From contig CANMKB010000005.1 of the NCBI GenBank assembly GCA_947498415.1, forward strand, positions 62,001-126,000: a DNA stretch of 64,000 nt, written 5' to 3'. Made by a program: the position numbers and the translations under genes. This document shows, one piece after another, positions 1-8,562 of this stretch. Each line of letters begins with the position of its first letter. The first letter of the stretch is position 1. This DNA is from an uncultured Paracoccaceae bacterium. Its GTDB lineage: Bacteria > Pseudomonadota > Alphaproteobacteria > Rhodobacterales > Rhodobacteraceae. Below the pieces are notes generated by a model, which saw only the letters and a list, made by a program, of their open reading frames with translations, made no database searches and was not told where the DNA came from.

Positions 1-1515
1 CTTTCGGGCGCAGATGCAAGAAGCCCAGACCAACTAGGAGGCATTGCCATTGAATTGATAGACGCCGATCTACGCAGTTATTCCAGCTTTGCCTTTGTCG
101 CTGACCTACAAGACCGCGTTCTGAAACACCCACTGGCGGAAACTGTGAGCTTTCGCGGTTGGCGATCTGGCCCGGGTGGAGATTCACTGGATGTACAGCT
201 TTTTGGTGCCGATAGCGCGACACTCAAGGCCGCGTCAGTGTCCTTGAAGGAAGCACTCTTGCCCTATCCAGAAGTGTCCGCAGTCGAGGACAATCTGCCG
301 TATGACAAAGAAGAGCTGATCCTCGAACTCACACCACAGGGTCAGGCGCTGGGCTTTACCATTGATGGGTTAGGCCGCGTGCTGCGGCACCGTTTGAATG
401 GGATCGAAGCTTCGACCTATCCAGAGGGGCCGCGTACGGCAAGCATCCGTGTCGAGTTGCCCGTGGACGCTTTGACAGCAGATTTTCTGGAAACGTCATT
501 GATGCGTACCCCAGCTGGAAATTATGTGCCCCTGGCCGACATCGTCAGCACCGAACGTCGTACAGGCTTTTCCACCATTCGCCGTGAAAATGGCGTGCGG
601 GTGGTTTCGGTGAATGGTGACATTTCTGAAGATGACCCGGAACGCGCCGCTGCAGTTGAACGGGCGCTGAAAGAAGACATTCTCCCAGAAATCGCGAGTG
701 TGCATCAGGTCGAATGGCGCTTGGCGGGCTTGGCCGAACAGGAAAGCAGTTTCCTGACTGATGCGCGTAACGGTCTTATCCTGTGTCTTACGGGGATCTA
801 CCTTGTTTTGGCGTGGGTTTTCGCAAGTTGGACACGGCCATTGATCGTCATGGCGATCATTCCCTTTGGTCTGGTGGGCACAATTTATGGCCATCATTAT
901 CATGACGTTCCATTGTCGATGTTCACCGTGGTGGGCCTATTGGGCATGACGGGAATCATCATCAATGATTCAATTGTTTTGATCACGACGATCGACGAAT
1001 ATGCTCAGGAACGGGGTTTATTGCCCTCTATCATCGAAGGCACAGCCGACCGATTGCGCCCTGTAATGCTCACGACACTTACGACAGTTTTGGGCTTAAC
1101 CCCGCTGTTGTTTGAACGTTCTGCACAGGCACAGTTCCTGAAGCCGACGGTGATCACGCTGGTCTATGGGCTTGGGTTTGGAGTGATGCTGGTGTTGATC
1201 GTTGTGCCGGCTTTGTTGGCAGCACAGCAAGATATCGGGCGCCAGATTGCAGCGGCCCGCAAAGCAATACGCGCACCGCAGTTACGCGCACTAACCTGGC
1301 CGTTGAGTGTTGCGATTTTCGGGTGGCTGATCGGCACGCTTGGGTGGTTCACCCTGTATGATGAAATTCACCCTGTTTTACAAAGCGTGATGCCTTGGTC
1401 AGACAGCTTCACAAACACAAGCGCCGTTATTATGGTCTTTACCGCCGGTGCCGCTACGCTGTGTTTGCTAGGTTACGCCATTGCTGCAATTCGCCTGCAA
1501 ACACGGCGTATATGA
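1..1515 (+). CDS. RND efflux permease, C-terminal part (5' truncated by window)
   Basis: Inner-membrane subunit of a resistance-nodulation-division efflux pump (AcrB/MexF/CzcA superfamily), which exports small molecules with the proton gradient. The frame is already open at base 1, so the N-terminal half lies outside the window; an in-frame TTG at 55 is unlikely to be the start. Visible are part of the second periplasmic porter domain, then clustered membrane helices including GMTGIIINDSIVLI and RLRPVMLTTLTTVLGL, the usual TM10-TM11 region. After the expected last helix comes about 100 residues with two further hydrophobic segments, an unusual C-terminal extension. The adaptor partner should lie upstream. 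The substrate cannot be told from this part. Confidence 0.9.
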   Translation, partial: LSGADARSPDQLGGIAIELIDADLRSYSSFAFVADLQDRVLKHPLAETVSFRGWRSGPGGDSLDVQLFGADSATLKAASVSLKEALLPYPEVSAVEDNLPYDKEELILELTPQGQALGFTIDGLGRVLRHRLNGIEASTYPEGPRTASIRVELPVDALTADFLETSLMRTPAGNYVPLADIVSTERRTGFSTIRRENGVRVVSVNGDISEDDPERAAAVERALKEDILPEIASVHQVEWRLAGLAEQESSFLTDARNGLILCLTGIYLVLAWVFASWTRPLIVMAIIPFGLVGTIYGHHYHDVPLSMFTVVGLLGMTGIIINDSIVLITTIDEYAQERGLLPSIIEGTADRLRPVMLTTLTTVLGLTPLLFERSAQAQFLKPTVITLVYGLGFGVMLVLIVVPALLAAQQDIGRQIAAARKAIRAPQLRALTWPLSVAIFGWLIGTLGWFTLYDEIHPVLQSVMPWSDSFTNTSAVIMVFTAGAATLCLLGYAIAAIRLQTRRI

Positions 1516-1516
1516 C

Positions 1517-2332
1517 TTAACTGGTAGGGCATCCTTGAATATCAACCGCATAGTCGTGGCCAAAGATGGTGACACGAACGCCTGAGCGATCCACCAAGAA
1601 CGGCTCTTCATCCACATGCATCACTTGGCTTGCGATGGTGATCGTGTTGCCACGCCTGACAGTCTCCGCCTCAGCAACCCATAGTTTTGGGTTGTTGGTT
1701 TCGATCACACCATGTTCTGCGCCACCTGTGCTGGGCATGTTGATGGTGGCTTTAATGATCATTCCGTCGCTTGTCGCAGACAGGGCACAGCTGACCTGAG
1801 AAACCCCAGCTTCCTGAGCGGAATAGGGTTGCTCGGTCATCGCGACAGCGATTCTGGGATCAATCTCGGACGATGCCGCTGGAAGTTCGGCTGAAACGCG
1901 CAATGTTTCTGGGATGCAAATGTCTTTGCAGACACCAATGTCGAGCCGCGCCTTAAGCTTTACGTCATTTCCGTCAGTTGACGGTGAGACGATGAGGGGC
2001 ACGATCACCTCATTTTCATAACCGATAGAGCGCATTCCGTTCTGGCTGAATACATTAGGGGTGGGCCAGACGATGTTCACGTTGTCTAGATTTCGTGATC
2101 CTGACCAACGGACTTGGGGGGGAATGCCTCCGTCACCAGGGGCGCGCCAATAGGTTTTCCATCCATCTTTCAAAACCATGCGCACGGCGGCGACATGGCG
2201 ACCGTCTGCACGTCTCCAGCCCGGCAGAATTTCAGCGGAAATGGCGTCATCATACCCCTGCGCAAGTGCTGGGGATGAGATTGGCAATATCAGTGATATC
2301 GCAAGGAGAGAGGTGGCAGCGTATTTTATCAT
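1517..2332 (-). CDS. Periplasmic DsbD N-terminal-domain protein
   Basis: Predicted exported thiol-redox protein of the DsbD/ScsB N-terminal-domain family, 271 residues. A clear signal peptide (residues 1-24, ending in PALA-Q) is followed by a beta-rich domain with the family hallmark GVCKDICIPE, giving a C135-x3-C139 pair. In full-length DsbD this domain passes electrons from the membrane core to periplasmic thioredoxin-like partners. Here it stands alone, without the transmembrane core or the C-terminal thioredoxin domain, so its electron donor must be encoded elsewhere. It converges on the RND gene with one base between the stop codons and is divergent from yqgE. The family call is firm; the physiological partner is unknown. 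Confidence 0.85.
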   Translation of the reverse strand: MIKYAATSLLAISLILPISSPALAQGYDDAISAEILPGWRRADGRHVAAVRMVLKDGWKTYWRAPGDGGIPPQVRWSGSRNLDNVNIVWPTPNVFSQNGMRSIGYENEVIVPLIVSPSTDGNDVKLKARLDIGVCKDICIPETLRVSAELPAASSEIDPRIAVAMTEQPYSAQEAGVSQVSCALSATSDGMIIKATINMPSTGGAEHGVIETNNPKLWVAEAETVRRGNTITIASQVMHVDEEPFLVDRSGVRVTIFGHDYAVDIQGCPTS

Positions 2333-2472
2333 GTCTTTCTCATGCGGGATTGGGCCTGAAATGCCAACTCACATTGAGGCGAGCGAATGTGACTGTGGCC
2401 ATGAAATACCAGTTGGGGCTTGCGCCCGCTGTCGTGAACCCTAACATGAATAGGGTAAGCCATTGCGAAAAG

Positions 2473-3060
2473 ATGGGAATTTTTTTGACAGATATTATGG
2501 GTGCGCTTGATTTAACCGGAAAGCTCTTGATCGCCATGCCCGGCATGGAAGATCCAAGATTTGCTCATTCTGTTGTTTTGATGTGTGCCCACAGCGCCGA
2601 AGGTGCGATGGGACTTATTATCAATAAACCCATGGGCGAGATGACCTTTGCCTCTCTGTTGGAACAGCTCTCGATCACCGAAAACGCACTGTCTCACGAT
2701 GTGCCGCTGCTGTTTGGTGGCCCGGTTGAAGGTGCGCGTGGGTTTGTACTGCATTCCCCAGATTACCGCTCGCAGATTTCTTCGCTGCCGGTATCAGATG
2801 ATTTCGCGATGACTGCCACGGTTGATATCATCGAAGATCTGGCCAAAGGCGAAGGCCCAACGCAGGCACTTGTTGCTTTGGGCTACAGTGGCTGGGGGCC
2901 GGACCAGTTGGAGCAAGAAATCGCCATGAATGGATGGCTGATTGCCGATGCGTCTCATGGCATCGTTTTTGACAATGCGAATGATGCCAAGTGGGGCGCG
3001 GCGCTTAAAACCCTTGGGATTGACCCTTTAACGTTGTCTGCGAGCGCTGGGCGCGCTTAG
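2473..3060 (+). CDS. yqgE: YqgE/AlgH family protein (UPF0301)
   Basis: Conserved cytoplasmic protein of the YqgE/AlgH family, about 195 residues, function not settled. The family core is plain: LTGKLLIAMPGMEDPRF near the N-terminus, AEGAMGLIINKPM, LFGGPVEGARGFVLH and a terminal GWLIADAS block. The frame stays open far upstream, but similarity starts only at LTGKLL, so I take ATG 2473; ATG 2497 (187 residues) is an equally possible start and neither has a strong ribosome site. The 3' end overlaps the convergent Sua5 gene by 4 bases. It is divergent from the DsbD-like gene across 140 bp. Confidence 0.9.
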   Translation: MGIFLTDIMGALDLTGKLLIAMPGMEDPRFAHSVVLMCAHSAEGAMGLIINKPMGEMTFASLLEQLSITENALSHDVPLLFGGPVEGARGFVLHSPDYRSQISSLPVSDDFAMTATVDIIEDLAKGEGPTQALVALGYSGWGPDQLEQEIAMNGWLIADASHGIVFDNANDAKWGAALKTLGIDPLTLSASAGRA

Positions 3061-4007
3061 TCGCGTGGCGCCGCCGCGCGCCGCAGCCGATCGTTGATCG
3101 CGCGGCCCAATCCAATTTCTGGGATCGGCGAAACCGCAATGCCCTTTGATCCCATCGCATCCAAGGCATGCAGATGATGGAATAGGTTGGCTGCCGCCTC
3201 TCTGAGGTCACCGGATTCCGATAGGTTTAGATCACATGGTACTGCGCCAAAACCCAGCATCAGCTCGTGATCCTGCTTATCCGTGGCATCCAATCGCACC
3301 TTCGCACCCGGTGCGTAGTGAGACAGCATTTGCCCCGGTGCAACGAGCGCGTCATTTTCGGTGTGGGTCGTCAATGCAGCCCCCATCGCTTTCTCAAGGG
3401 CCTCGACAGGAATGCCGCCGGGACGCAGCAAGGTTGGCTCGTTTGAAAGACCCACGATGGTGCTTTCAAGGCCAACGCCACAAGGCCCGCCATCCAATAT
3501 CGCTTCGATCCGACCAGTCAGGCCAGCCTCTACATGAGATGCCTGCGTTGGGCTGATCTTGCCTGACGGGTTGGCAGAAGGCGCTGCAACCGGCCCACCA
3601 AAGGCAGCCAAAAGCTGCGTGGCAACGGGATGATCGGGCACGCGCACCGCGAGGGTGGGGAGATCGGCTGTGACCAAAGGCGATAGGCCCGAGTTGGGTT
3701 TGATCGGCAGGACCAAGGTCAATGCGCCGGGCCAAAACGCCAAAGCCAACCGATCAGCTGCATCATTCCATTCAACAAAACGTTTTGCTGTGGCGATGCA
3801 GTCAACATGAACAATAAGGGGGTTAAAACGCGGTCGGCCCTTCGCTTCGAAAATCCGGGCAACGGCATGATCGTTCGTTGCATCTGCGCCAAGACCATAG
3901 ACTGTCTCTGTTGGGAATGCGACAAGCCCTCCGACCCGCCAGATGGCGCTTGCCCTTGCAAATCCGTCGGAATTCGCTGTCAATTTCTCGGTCGTTAGGT
4001 CATTCAT
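3057..4007 (-). CDS. tsaC: L-threonylcarbamoyladenylate synthase, Sua5 type
   Basis: Makes threonylcarbamoyl-AMP from threonine, bicarbonate and ATP, the first step of the t6A37 modification of ANN-decoding tRNAs. At 316 residues it is the long Sua5 form: an N-terminal YrdC domain (about 1-200) with FPTETVYGLGADA, the KGRPRFNPLIVHV nucleotide-binding region and APSANPSGKISPT, plus a C-terminal Sua5 domain beginning near APGQMLSHYAPG. ATG 4007 gives a standard N-terminus. It is divergent from the acyl-CoA dehydrogenase gene and convergent with yqgE. Normally essential or nearly so in bacteria. Confidence 0.95.
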   Translation of the reverse strand: MNDLTTEKLTANSDGFARASAIWRVGGLVAFPTETVYGLGADATNDHAVARIFEAKGRPRFNPLIVHVDCIATAKRFVEWNDAADRLALAFWPGALTLVLPIKPNSGLSPLVTADLPTLAVRVPDHPVATQLLAAFGGPVAAPSANPSGKISPTQASHVEAGLTGRIEAILDGGPCGVGLESTIVGLSNEPTLLRPGGIPVEALEKAMGAALTTHTENDALVAPGQMLSHYAPGAKVRLDATDKQDHELMLGFGAVPCDLNLSESGDLREAAANLFHHLHALDAMGSKGIAVSPIPEIGLGRAINDRLRRAAAPRD

Positions 4008-4115
4008 TTCATGACGCCGCGTTATGATAGGCGCATGCGCGTCGCCTACCTATTGTATTGGATATTGCTGCATACAGGCCAATCGAACTGTTGCCAACCG
4101 CCAAGGAGCAAAACA

Positions 4116-5834
4116 ATGCCATATCGCGCCCCTGTCGCTGACTATAATTTTATTTTCGACAAGGTTGTTCCGCTAAGCCAAGTGACGGAAACAGACAAAT
4201 TTGCCCATGCGGATTCAGACACGGTAAGTGCGATTTTATCAGAGGCAGGAAAGCTTGCTGAAAATGCGCTGTATCCGGTTCAGCGCAATGGTGACGTGCA
4301 AGGCGCCGTTCTTGAAAACGGAGTGGTGCGCAGCTCTCCGGGGTATGGTGACGCTTACAAGGCCATTGCCGAAGGCGGATGGCTGTCGACCTCAGCTGAC
4401 CCCGGACATGGCGGCATGGGGCTGCCTTTGGCGGTGACCACAGCGGTTTATGAAATGATGTCAGCCGCTTGCCTTTCGTTGCAGCTGAACCCGCTATTGA
4501 CCTTGGGCCAAATCGAAGCCCTCGAAGCCCATGCCTCTGACGAAATCCAAGCACTCTATCTGCCAAAGCTTTTGTCGGGCGAATGGTCTGGCACGATGAA
4601 CCTGACTGAGTCTCAGGCGGGTTCGGATGTGGGGGCTGTGTCGTCTAAGGCCGTCCGCAATGACGATGGGACTTACGCGATCACAGGTGAAAAGATCTTT
4701 ATCAGTTGGGCTGATACGGATTTCGTAGACAACGTGTGTCATTTGGTTTTGGCGCGTTTGCCAGATGGTGGGGCAGGAACCAAAGGCATCAGCTTGTTTC
4801 TTGTACCGCGTCACATCCCTGATGACGCTGGCAACCCAGGCGTTGCGAACAGCCTTAAAGTGGTCAGCCTCGAACATAAAATGGGCCTGCATGGTTCGCC
4901 AACAGGCGTGATGCAGTTTGAGGGTGCCACTGGCTGGCTGATTGGCCAAGAACACGACGGTATCAAATGTATGTTCACCATGATGAACAACGCGCGCCTT
5001 GGTGTGGCTGGGCAGGGCGTTGGTGCCGCCGAAGGCGCATATCAGCATGCGCTGGCGTACGCGCTGGAACGCAAGCAGGGCCGAACCCCCGTTGACGGCG
5101 GAACGGGCACGATTGTCGACCACGCAGATGTGCGCCGTATGCTGGCCACCATGAAGGCCGAAACTTTTGCCGCACGTGCCATTGCGCTGGAATGCGCTGT
5201 CGCGATTGATCTTGGGAATGCCACCGGCACCAGCGAGCACATCGCCCGCGCGGCGTTTCTAACACCGATTGCAAAGTCTTTTGGAACCGACACAGGCATC
5301 AAAGTATCTGAGCTTGGCGTTCAGGTGCATGGCGGCATGGGCTACATCGAAGAAACCGGGGCCGCTCAGTATTCCAGAGATGTGCGGGTAACTGCGATTT
5401 ATGAAGGCACCAACGGCATCCAAGCCATGGATTTGGTGGGGCGCAAGTTGATGGATGGCGGTGAAGCGGCCTATGCGATTTTGGATGAAATTGAAGGCTT
5501 CGCCGAAGAAGCGCGCGAGACGCAAAATGAACTGGCCGAAGCGGTTTGGAATGCAACCGAGACCTTGCGGGAGGCAACCGAATGGATGGTCAGGCAGGGC
5601 GATTTTAACGAACGCTTTGCCGGCTGCGTGCCTTTCTTGAATGGCTTTGCGCGTGTCTTGGGGGCGCAATATCACCTAAAGGCCGCTTGTGAGGAGGGCA
5701 CAGAAGGGCCACGCACCCGTTTGGCGCGGTTTTATATCAATCGCTTGTTGCCAGAACATGCCGCGATGTTAACCCACGCGATGCGCGGTGCAGATGATCT
5801 GTATGCTTTGACCGTAGAAGATTTGTCAGCATGA
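4116..5834 (+). CDS. Acyl-CoA dehydrogenase (DmdC-like long form)
   Basis: FAD flavoenzyme that oxidises an acyl-CoA to the 2-enoyl-CoA and passes electrons to ETF; the ETF-ubiquinone oxidoreductase is at 14593. At 572 residues it has the extra C-terminal domain of the long family that includes 3-methylmercaptopropionyl-CoA dehydrogenase (DmdC). Visible are MNLTESQAGSDVGAV (flavin/substrate loop), GYIEETGAAQYSRDVRV and the YEGTNGIQAMDL block carrying the probable catalytic glutamate. Start chosen at ATG 4116 because AAGGAG lies 7 bases upstream, although the frame is open to 4011. It overlaps the next gene by ATGA. Substrate uncertain: roseobacters carry several paralogs and DMSP use cannot be inferred from this copy. 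Confidence 0.9.
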   Translation: MPYRAPVADYNFIFDKVVPLSQVTETDKFAHADSDTVSAILSEAGKLAENALYPVQRNGDVQGAVLENGVVRSSPGYGDAYKAIAEGGWLSTSADPGHGGMGLPLAVTTAVYEMMSAACLSLQLNPLLTLGQIEALEAHASDEIQALYLPKLLSGEWSGTMNLTESQAGSDVGAVSSKAVRNDDGTYAITGEKIFISWADTDFVDNVCHLVLARLPDGGAGTKGISLFLVPRHIPDDAGNPGVANSLKVVSLEHKMGLHGSPTGVMQFEGATGWLIGQEHDGIKCMFTMMNNARLGVAGQGVGAAEGAYQHALAYALERKQGRTPVDGGTGTIVDHADVRRMLATMKAETFAARAIALECAVAIDLGNATGTSEHIARAAFLTPIAKSFGTDTGIKVSELGVQVHGGMGYIEETGAAQYSRDVRVTAIYEGTNGIQAMDLVGRKLMDGGEAAYAILDEIEGFAEEARETQNELAEAVWNATETLREATEWMVRQGDFNERFAGCVPFLNGFARVLGAQYHLKAACEEGTEGPRTRLARFYINRLLPEHAAMLTHAMRGADDLYALTVEDLSA

Positions 5835-6871
5835 ACGAAATGACAGGCATTCGCACCCCGTGGACGGAGCCTCCGGCGGAAGGTGAGGCGATACAGGTTG
5901 CCGAAGGGGTGCTGTGGATGCGGCTGCCGCTTCCGATGGCTCTGGACCATGTGAATGTCTATGCGCTGGATGACGGCGACAGTTGGACTTTGATTGACAC
6001 GGGGTTTTCCTCTCGACGTACCAGAGCCATCTGGAGTGCGCTGCTTGACGGGCCGCTTGCCGGCAAACCTGTCAGCCGTGTGATCGTCACGCACCATCAC
6101 CCAGACCATATGGGGCTTGCAGGCTGGTTTCAGTCTGAATTTGGCGCGGAGCTTTGGACAACGCGCACCGCTTGGCTATTTGCCCGAATGTTGCAACTTG
6201 ATGAGCAAGCCGTGCCGCGCCAAGAAACGCTGGATTTCTACCTGTCGGCGGGGATGGACAAAGAGATATTTGAGCAACGCCGATCAGAGCGCCCGTTCAA
6301 TTTTGCGGATGTCGTGTACCCCATGCCCTTGGGGTTTAAGCGCATTCAGCAAGATGATGTGATTCGTGTCGGTGGGCGTAATTGGGACGTTCATATGGGC
6401 AACGGTCATGCACCAGAGCACCTCACGCTGTGGTCCCGTGATGACAATTTGGTGATCTCGGGCGATCAAATTTTGCCGTCCATCAGCTCTAATATTGGTG
6501 TCTATGCGACTGAACCTGATGCCGATCCAGTGGCGGATTGGCTTGAGGCCTGCGAACGCCTAAGCCACTACGCTCGCGAAGATCAGTTGGCCCTTGGGGG
6601 CCATAAACTGCCGTTTACCGGGCTTCCGATGCGGATGAAGCAACTTATCGACAACCACCATGGTGCCTTGGATCGGTTGTCTTTGCACCTAAGTGAACCG
6701 CGGACAGCGGGTGAGTGTTTCCCACCCCTGTTTAAGCGCAGCATTGGGCCGGCAGAATATGGGCTCGCCCTTGTCGAAGCGATTGCGCACCTCAACCATC
6801 TGTATCATCTTGGCCAAATCAGCCGAAGCCACCGCGAAGACGGTGCATGGCTCTGGCACAGGAAGGACTAA
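5831..6871 (+). CDS. MBL-fold metallo-hydrolase
   Basis: Metallo-beta-lactamase-fold hydrolase of 346 residues, most like the glyoxalase II/LACTB2-type soluble enzymes. The dinuclear metal site is intact: THHHPDHMG supplies H88-x-H90-x-D92-H93, GNGHAPEHL a further histidine, and SGDQILPS the bridging aspartate. No signal peptide, so cytoplasmic. The start overlaps the acyl-CoA dehydrogenase stop (ATGA), implying translational coupling and a thioester- or ester-type substrate in the same pathway, which is inference only. The DUF6173 gene begins one base after its stop. Confidence 0.88.
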   Translation: MNEMTGIRTPWTEPPAEGEAIQVAEGVLWMRLPLPMALDHVNVYALDDGDSWTLIDTGFSSRRTRAIWSALLDGPLAGKPVSRVIVTHHHPDHMGLAGWFQSEFGAELWTTRTAWLFARMLQLDEQAVPRQETLDFYLSAGMDKEIFEQRRSERPFNFADVVYPMPLGFKRIQQDDVIRVGGRNWDVHMGNGHAPEHLTLWSRDDNLVISGDQILPSISSNIGVYATEPDADPVADWLEACERLSHYAREDQLALGGHKLPFTGLPMRMKQLIDNHHGALDRLSLHLSEPRTAGECFPPLFKRSIGPAEYGLALVEAIAHLNHLYHLGQISRSHREDGAWLWHRKD

Positions 6872-6872
6872 G

Positions 6873-7322
6873 ATGGACGACGACATTAAAACCTCTGCTG
6901 AAGCAGAAGAAGCAGCTGCACTGCCACGCCGCTATGAGGTGACTACTCAGGGTGGTGGCCAAACAGATTTGCCTTCGGCTGTCGCGAAAAAACCTGTCGA
7001 ACAGAAAAGCCCGGCAGAATGGGCCTATGAGCGTCTGATCCTTTATATCCAGAATTTTGAACAACAGCTTGATAACGAGCATGAAATCGCGATGGGCTTT
7101 ACTGGTGGCGATGCTGGTGTTTTGCGAATCGAAGGGATGGGCTTCTTTGAGCCAGATATGATCACCTTTCATGGCACAGACGGGGGCGGTGCAAAGACGC
7201 AATTGGTGCAGCATGTCAGCCAGCTGAACGTCATGCTGCGTGCGATGCCCAAGCAGGTTGATGCACCAGAACCAAACCGCATTGGCTTTCGCTTGGCTCA
7301 AGATTTAGAAGAGAATGTGTGA
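6873..7322 (+). CDS. DUF6173 family protein
   Basis: Conserved Rhodobacteraceae protein of 149 residues, recognised as DUF6173, function unknown. An acidic low-complexity N-terminus (about 1-45) is followed by the conserved block SPAEWAYERLILYIQNFE and a compact domain with FEPDMITFHG and RIGFRLAQDL. No signal peptide or membrane segment. The frame is open farther upstream inside the MBL gene, but ATG 6873 sits 5 bases after GGAAGGA and directly after the MBL stop, so this start is preferred. It ends the three-gene run begun by the acyl-CoA dehydrogenase; a GC-rich hairpin follows. Confidence 0.85.
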   Translation: MDDDIKTSAEAEEAAALPRRYEVTTQGGGQTDLPSAVAKKPVEQKSPAEWAYERLILYIQNFEQQLDNEHEIAMGFTGGDAGVLRIEGMGFFEPDMITFHGTDGGGAKTQLVQHVSQLNVMLRAMPKQVDAPEPNRIGFRLAQDLEENV

Positions 7323-7331
7323 GCCAAAATC

Positions 7332-7353
7332 GGGGTTGCTTATTTGCAACCCC
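7332..7353 (+). terminator. Hairpin after the DUF6173 gene
   Basis: GGGGTTGC and GCAACCCC form a perfect 8-bp stem around a 6-base loop, ten bases after the DUF6173 stop. The plus-strand U-tract is poor, so it may be a weak terminator or an mRNA-stabilising hairpin. Confidence 0.5.
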
Positions 7354-7458
7354 TAGCTGGCCGAGAAATGATCTAAAATTTGCGGCACATTGCCGTGGTG
7401 ACAGCGCCAAAAAAATGCAGTATTGCGCAGGTAAATGCGAAAAAAAGGAACGCTCGAA

Positions 7459-7593
7459 ATGTCCGAACATGAACATGGCAGCATGAACATTGAAGTTCAG
7501 GAAAAAGCTTTTGCTGGCTTCATCAACGCATCTACATGGGTTGCTGCTGGCTCTATCATCGTTTTGATTATCCTGGCTTTGTTCAGAAGCTAA
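7459..7593 (+). CDS. aa3-type cytochrome c oxidase subunit IV (44 aa)
   Basis: Very small accessory subunit of the aa3-type cytochrome c oxidase, 44 residues, with a single membrane helix (about residues 26-42, WVAAGSIIVLIILALF) after a short histidine- and acid-rich cytoplasmic head. The head ends in EKAFAGFINAST, the pattern of the bacterial aa3 subunit IV family (COX4_pro_2). An AAGGAA ribosome site lies 8 bases before ATG 7459. Catalytic oxidase subunits are not in this window; the gene is commonly an orphan in Rhodobacteraceae. The family subunit packs against the oxidase core and its role is unclear. Confidence 0.88.
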   Translation: MSEHEHGSMNIEVQEKAFAGFINASTWVAAGSIIVLIILALFRS

Positions 7594-7624
7594 AGCCGCG
7601 TTGTATTTGCCCTTTGGAGGGAAC

Positions 7625-8245
7625 ATGAAACGTCTTTTGCAAGCTTTTGCATTTGTCGCAGCTGCCAGCACATTGGTTGCATGTACTGTTCCCAACAAAG
7701 GCAACAATGCCTCGCCCGAAGAAGTATCGCGTGCTGTTTATCGGCACGATGGCCCTCCAACGTTGACGCTGTACACCATGTTGTCAAATCGCAGTGGTGC
7801 CGGGGCGCATACATCGTTGATGGTCAATGGATCACAGCGTGTGGCGTTTGACCCTGCGGGCAGCTTTCGGCATGAAAAGATCGTGTCCAGAAACGACACC
7901 GTTTATGGCATGACACCCTATCTTGTTGATCAATACACGCGGTTTCATGCGCGTGAGACGTATCACGTTGTCATTCAGACCATCGAAGTCAGCCCCGAAG
8001 TGGCAGAGCAGGCCCTGCAGCTTGTGATGAACCATCCCCCAGTATCTCAAGCGCATTGTGCGCTTTCGACGTCGGCAGTTTTGTCTCAGTTGCCCGGGTT
8101 TGAGGATGTGAAACGCTCTTACTATCCTCGGAAACTGATGGAAACGTTCACGGCCAAAGGGGCGACGTTTGAGCGTCTGTATGAATACGATGGCGACGAC
8201 AAAACCAAAGTTTTACGTAACTTCGTTCCTGAATACGAACGCTAA
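7625..8245 (+). CDS. Hypothetical lipoprotein
   Basis: Predicted lipoprotein of 206 residues. The signal sequence ends in the lipobox STLVAC, so the lipidated residue is C20. The mature part is about 185 residues with no domain I can name; it carries SGAGAHTSLMVNGSQRVAFDP and RETYHVVIQTIEVSPEVAEQAL, and one further cysteine in the motif QAHCALSTSAVLSQLPGF. That His-Cys arrangement hints at a thiol-peptidase-like fold, but this is speculation. ATG 7625 follows TTTGGAGG; an upstream in-frame start at 7601 lacks one. It sits 31 bases after the oxidase subunit IV gene and converges with azlD, overlapping it by 4 bases. Confidence 0.8.
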   Translation: MKRLLQAFAFVAAASTLVACTVPNKGNNASPEEVSRAVYRHDGPPTLTLYTMLSNRSGAGAHTSLMVNGSQRVAFDPAGSFRHEKIVSRNDTVYGMTPYLVDQYTRFHARETYHVVIQTIEVSPEVAEQALQLVMNHPPVSQAHCALSTSAVLSQLPGFEDVKRSYYPRKLMETFTAKGATFERLYEYDGDDKTKVLRNFVPEYER

Positions 8246-8562
8246 AAAAGCCAAAGCCCCAGAAAAAGCGTTGCTGCGCCTCCAAAAACCGAGAGCAAGA
8301 AGTTCTTAACAAAATAGGCTAGGGCAAAGGTCACCAACGTGGCCAAAATCCGGGCGGGCTCGGTTTCACCGCCATTTGCAGCAGGCCACACCACAAGTGG
8401 CGCGATCAGCGCAGGTAATACTGCGACAGCCGTATACCGTAGATGTCGAAGCACCCATTCCGGAAGGGATCGGTCGCCAATTAACCCAATAAAGACAAAG
8501 CGTAAGCCAAAACTGCCCAACCCAAGCGCAGCAATGATGAGCCAAATGTATGACTTATCCAT
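8242..8562 (-). CDS. azlD: AzlD family branched-chain amino acid transport protein
   Basis: Small membrane partner (106 residues, about four hydrophobic segments) of AzlC in the AzlCD/LIV-E exporter family, which expels branched-chain amino acids. The conserved GLRFVFIGLIGDRSLPEWVL and RHLRYTAVAVLPALIAPLVV stretches support the call. Start taken at ATG 8562 because it overlaps the azlC stop by 8 bases, as usual for this pair; the frame is open to 8619 inside azlC. The 3' end overlaps the convergent lipoprotein gene by 4 bases. Confidence 0.9.
   Translation of the reverse strand: MDKSYIWLIIAALGLGSFGLRFVFIGLIGDRSLPEWVLRHLRYTAVAVLPALIAPLVVWPAANGGETEPARILATLVTFALAYFVKNFLLSVFGGAATLFLGLWLF

Noticed and set aside
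1150..1157. GTGATCAC inside the RND gene
   Set aside because: Single copy in coding sequence with no neighbour at 21 bp; about one is expected by chance.
4494..5240. 248-codon minus-strand frame over the acyl-CoA dehydrogenase
   Set aside because: Shadow frame; the plus-strand enzyme is certain.
4116..5834. Naming the acyl-CoA dehydrogenase dmdC
   Set aside because: Many long-form paralogs exist and no dmdA, dmdB or dmdD is nearby, so only a family-level call is made.
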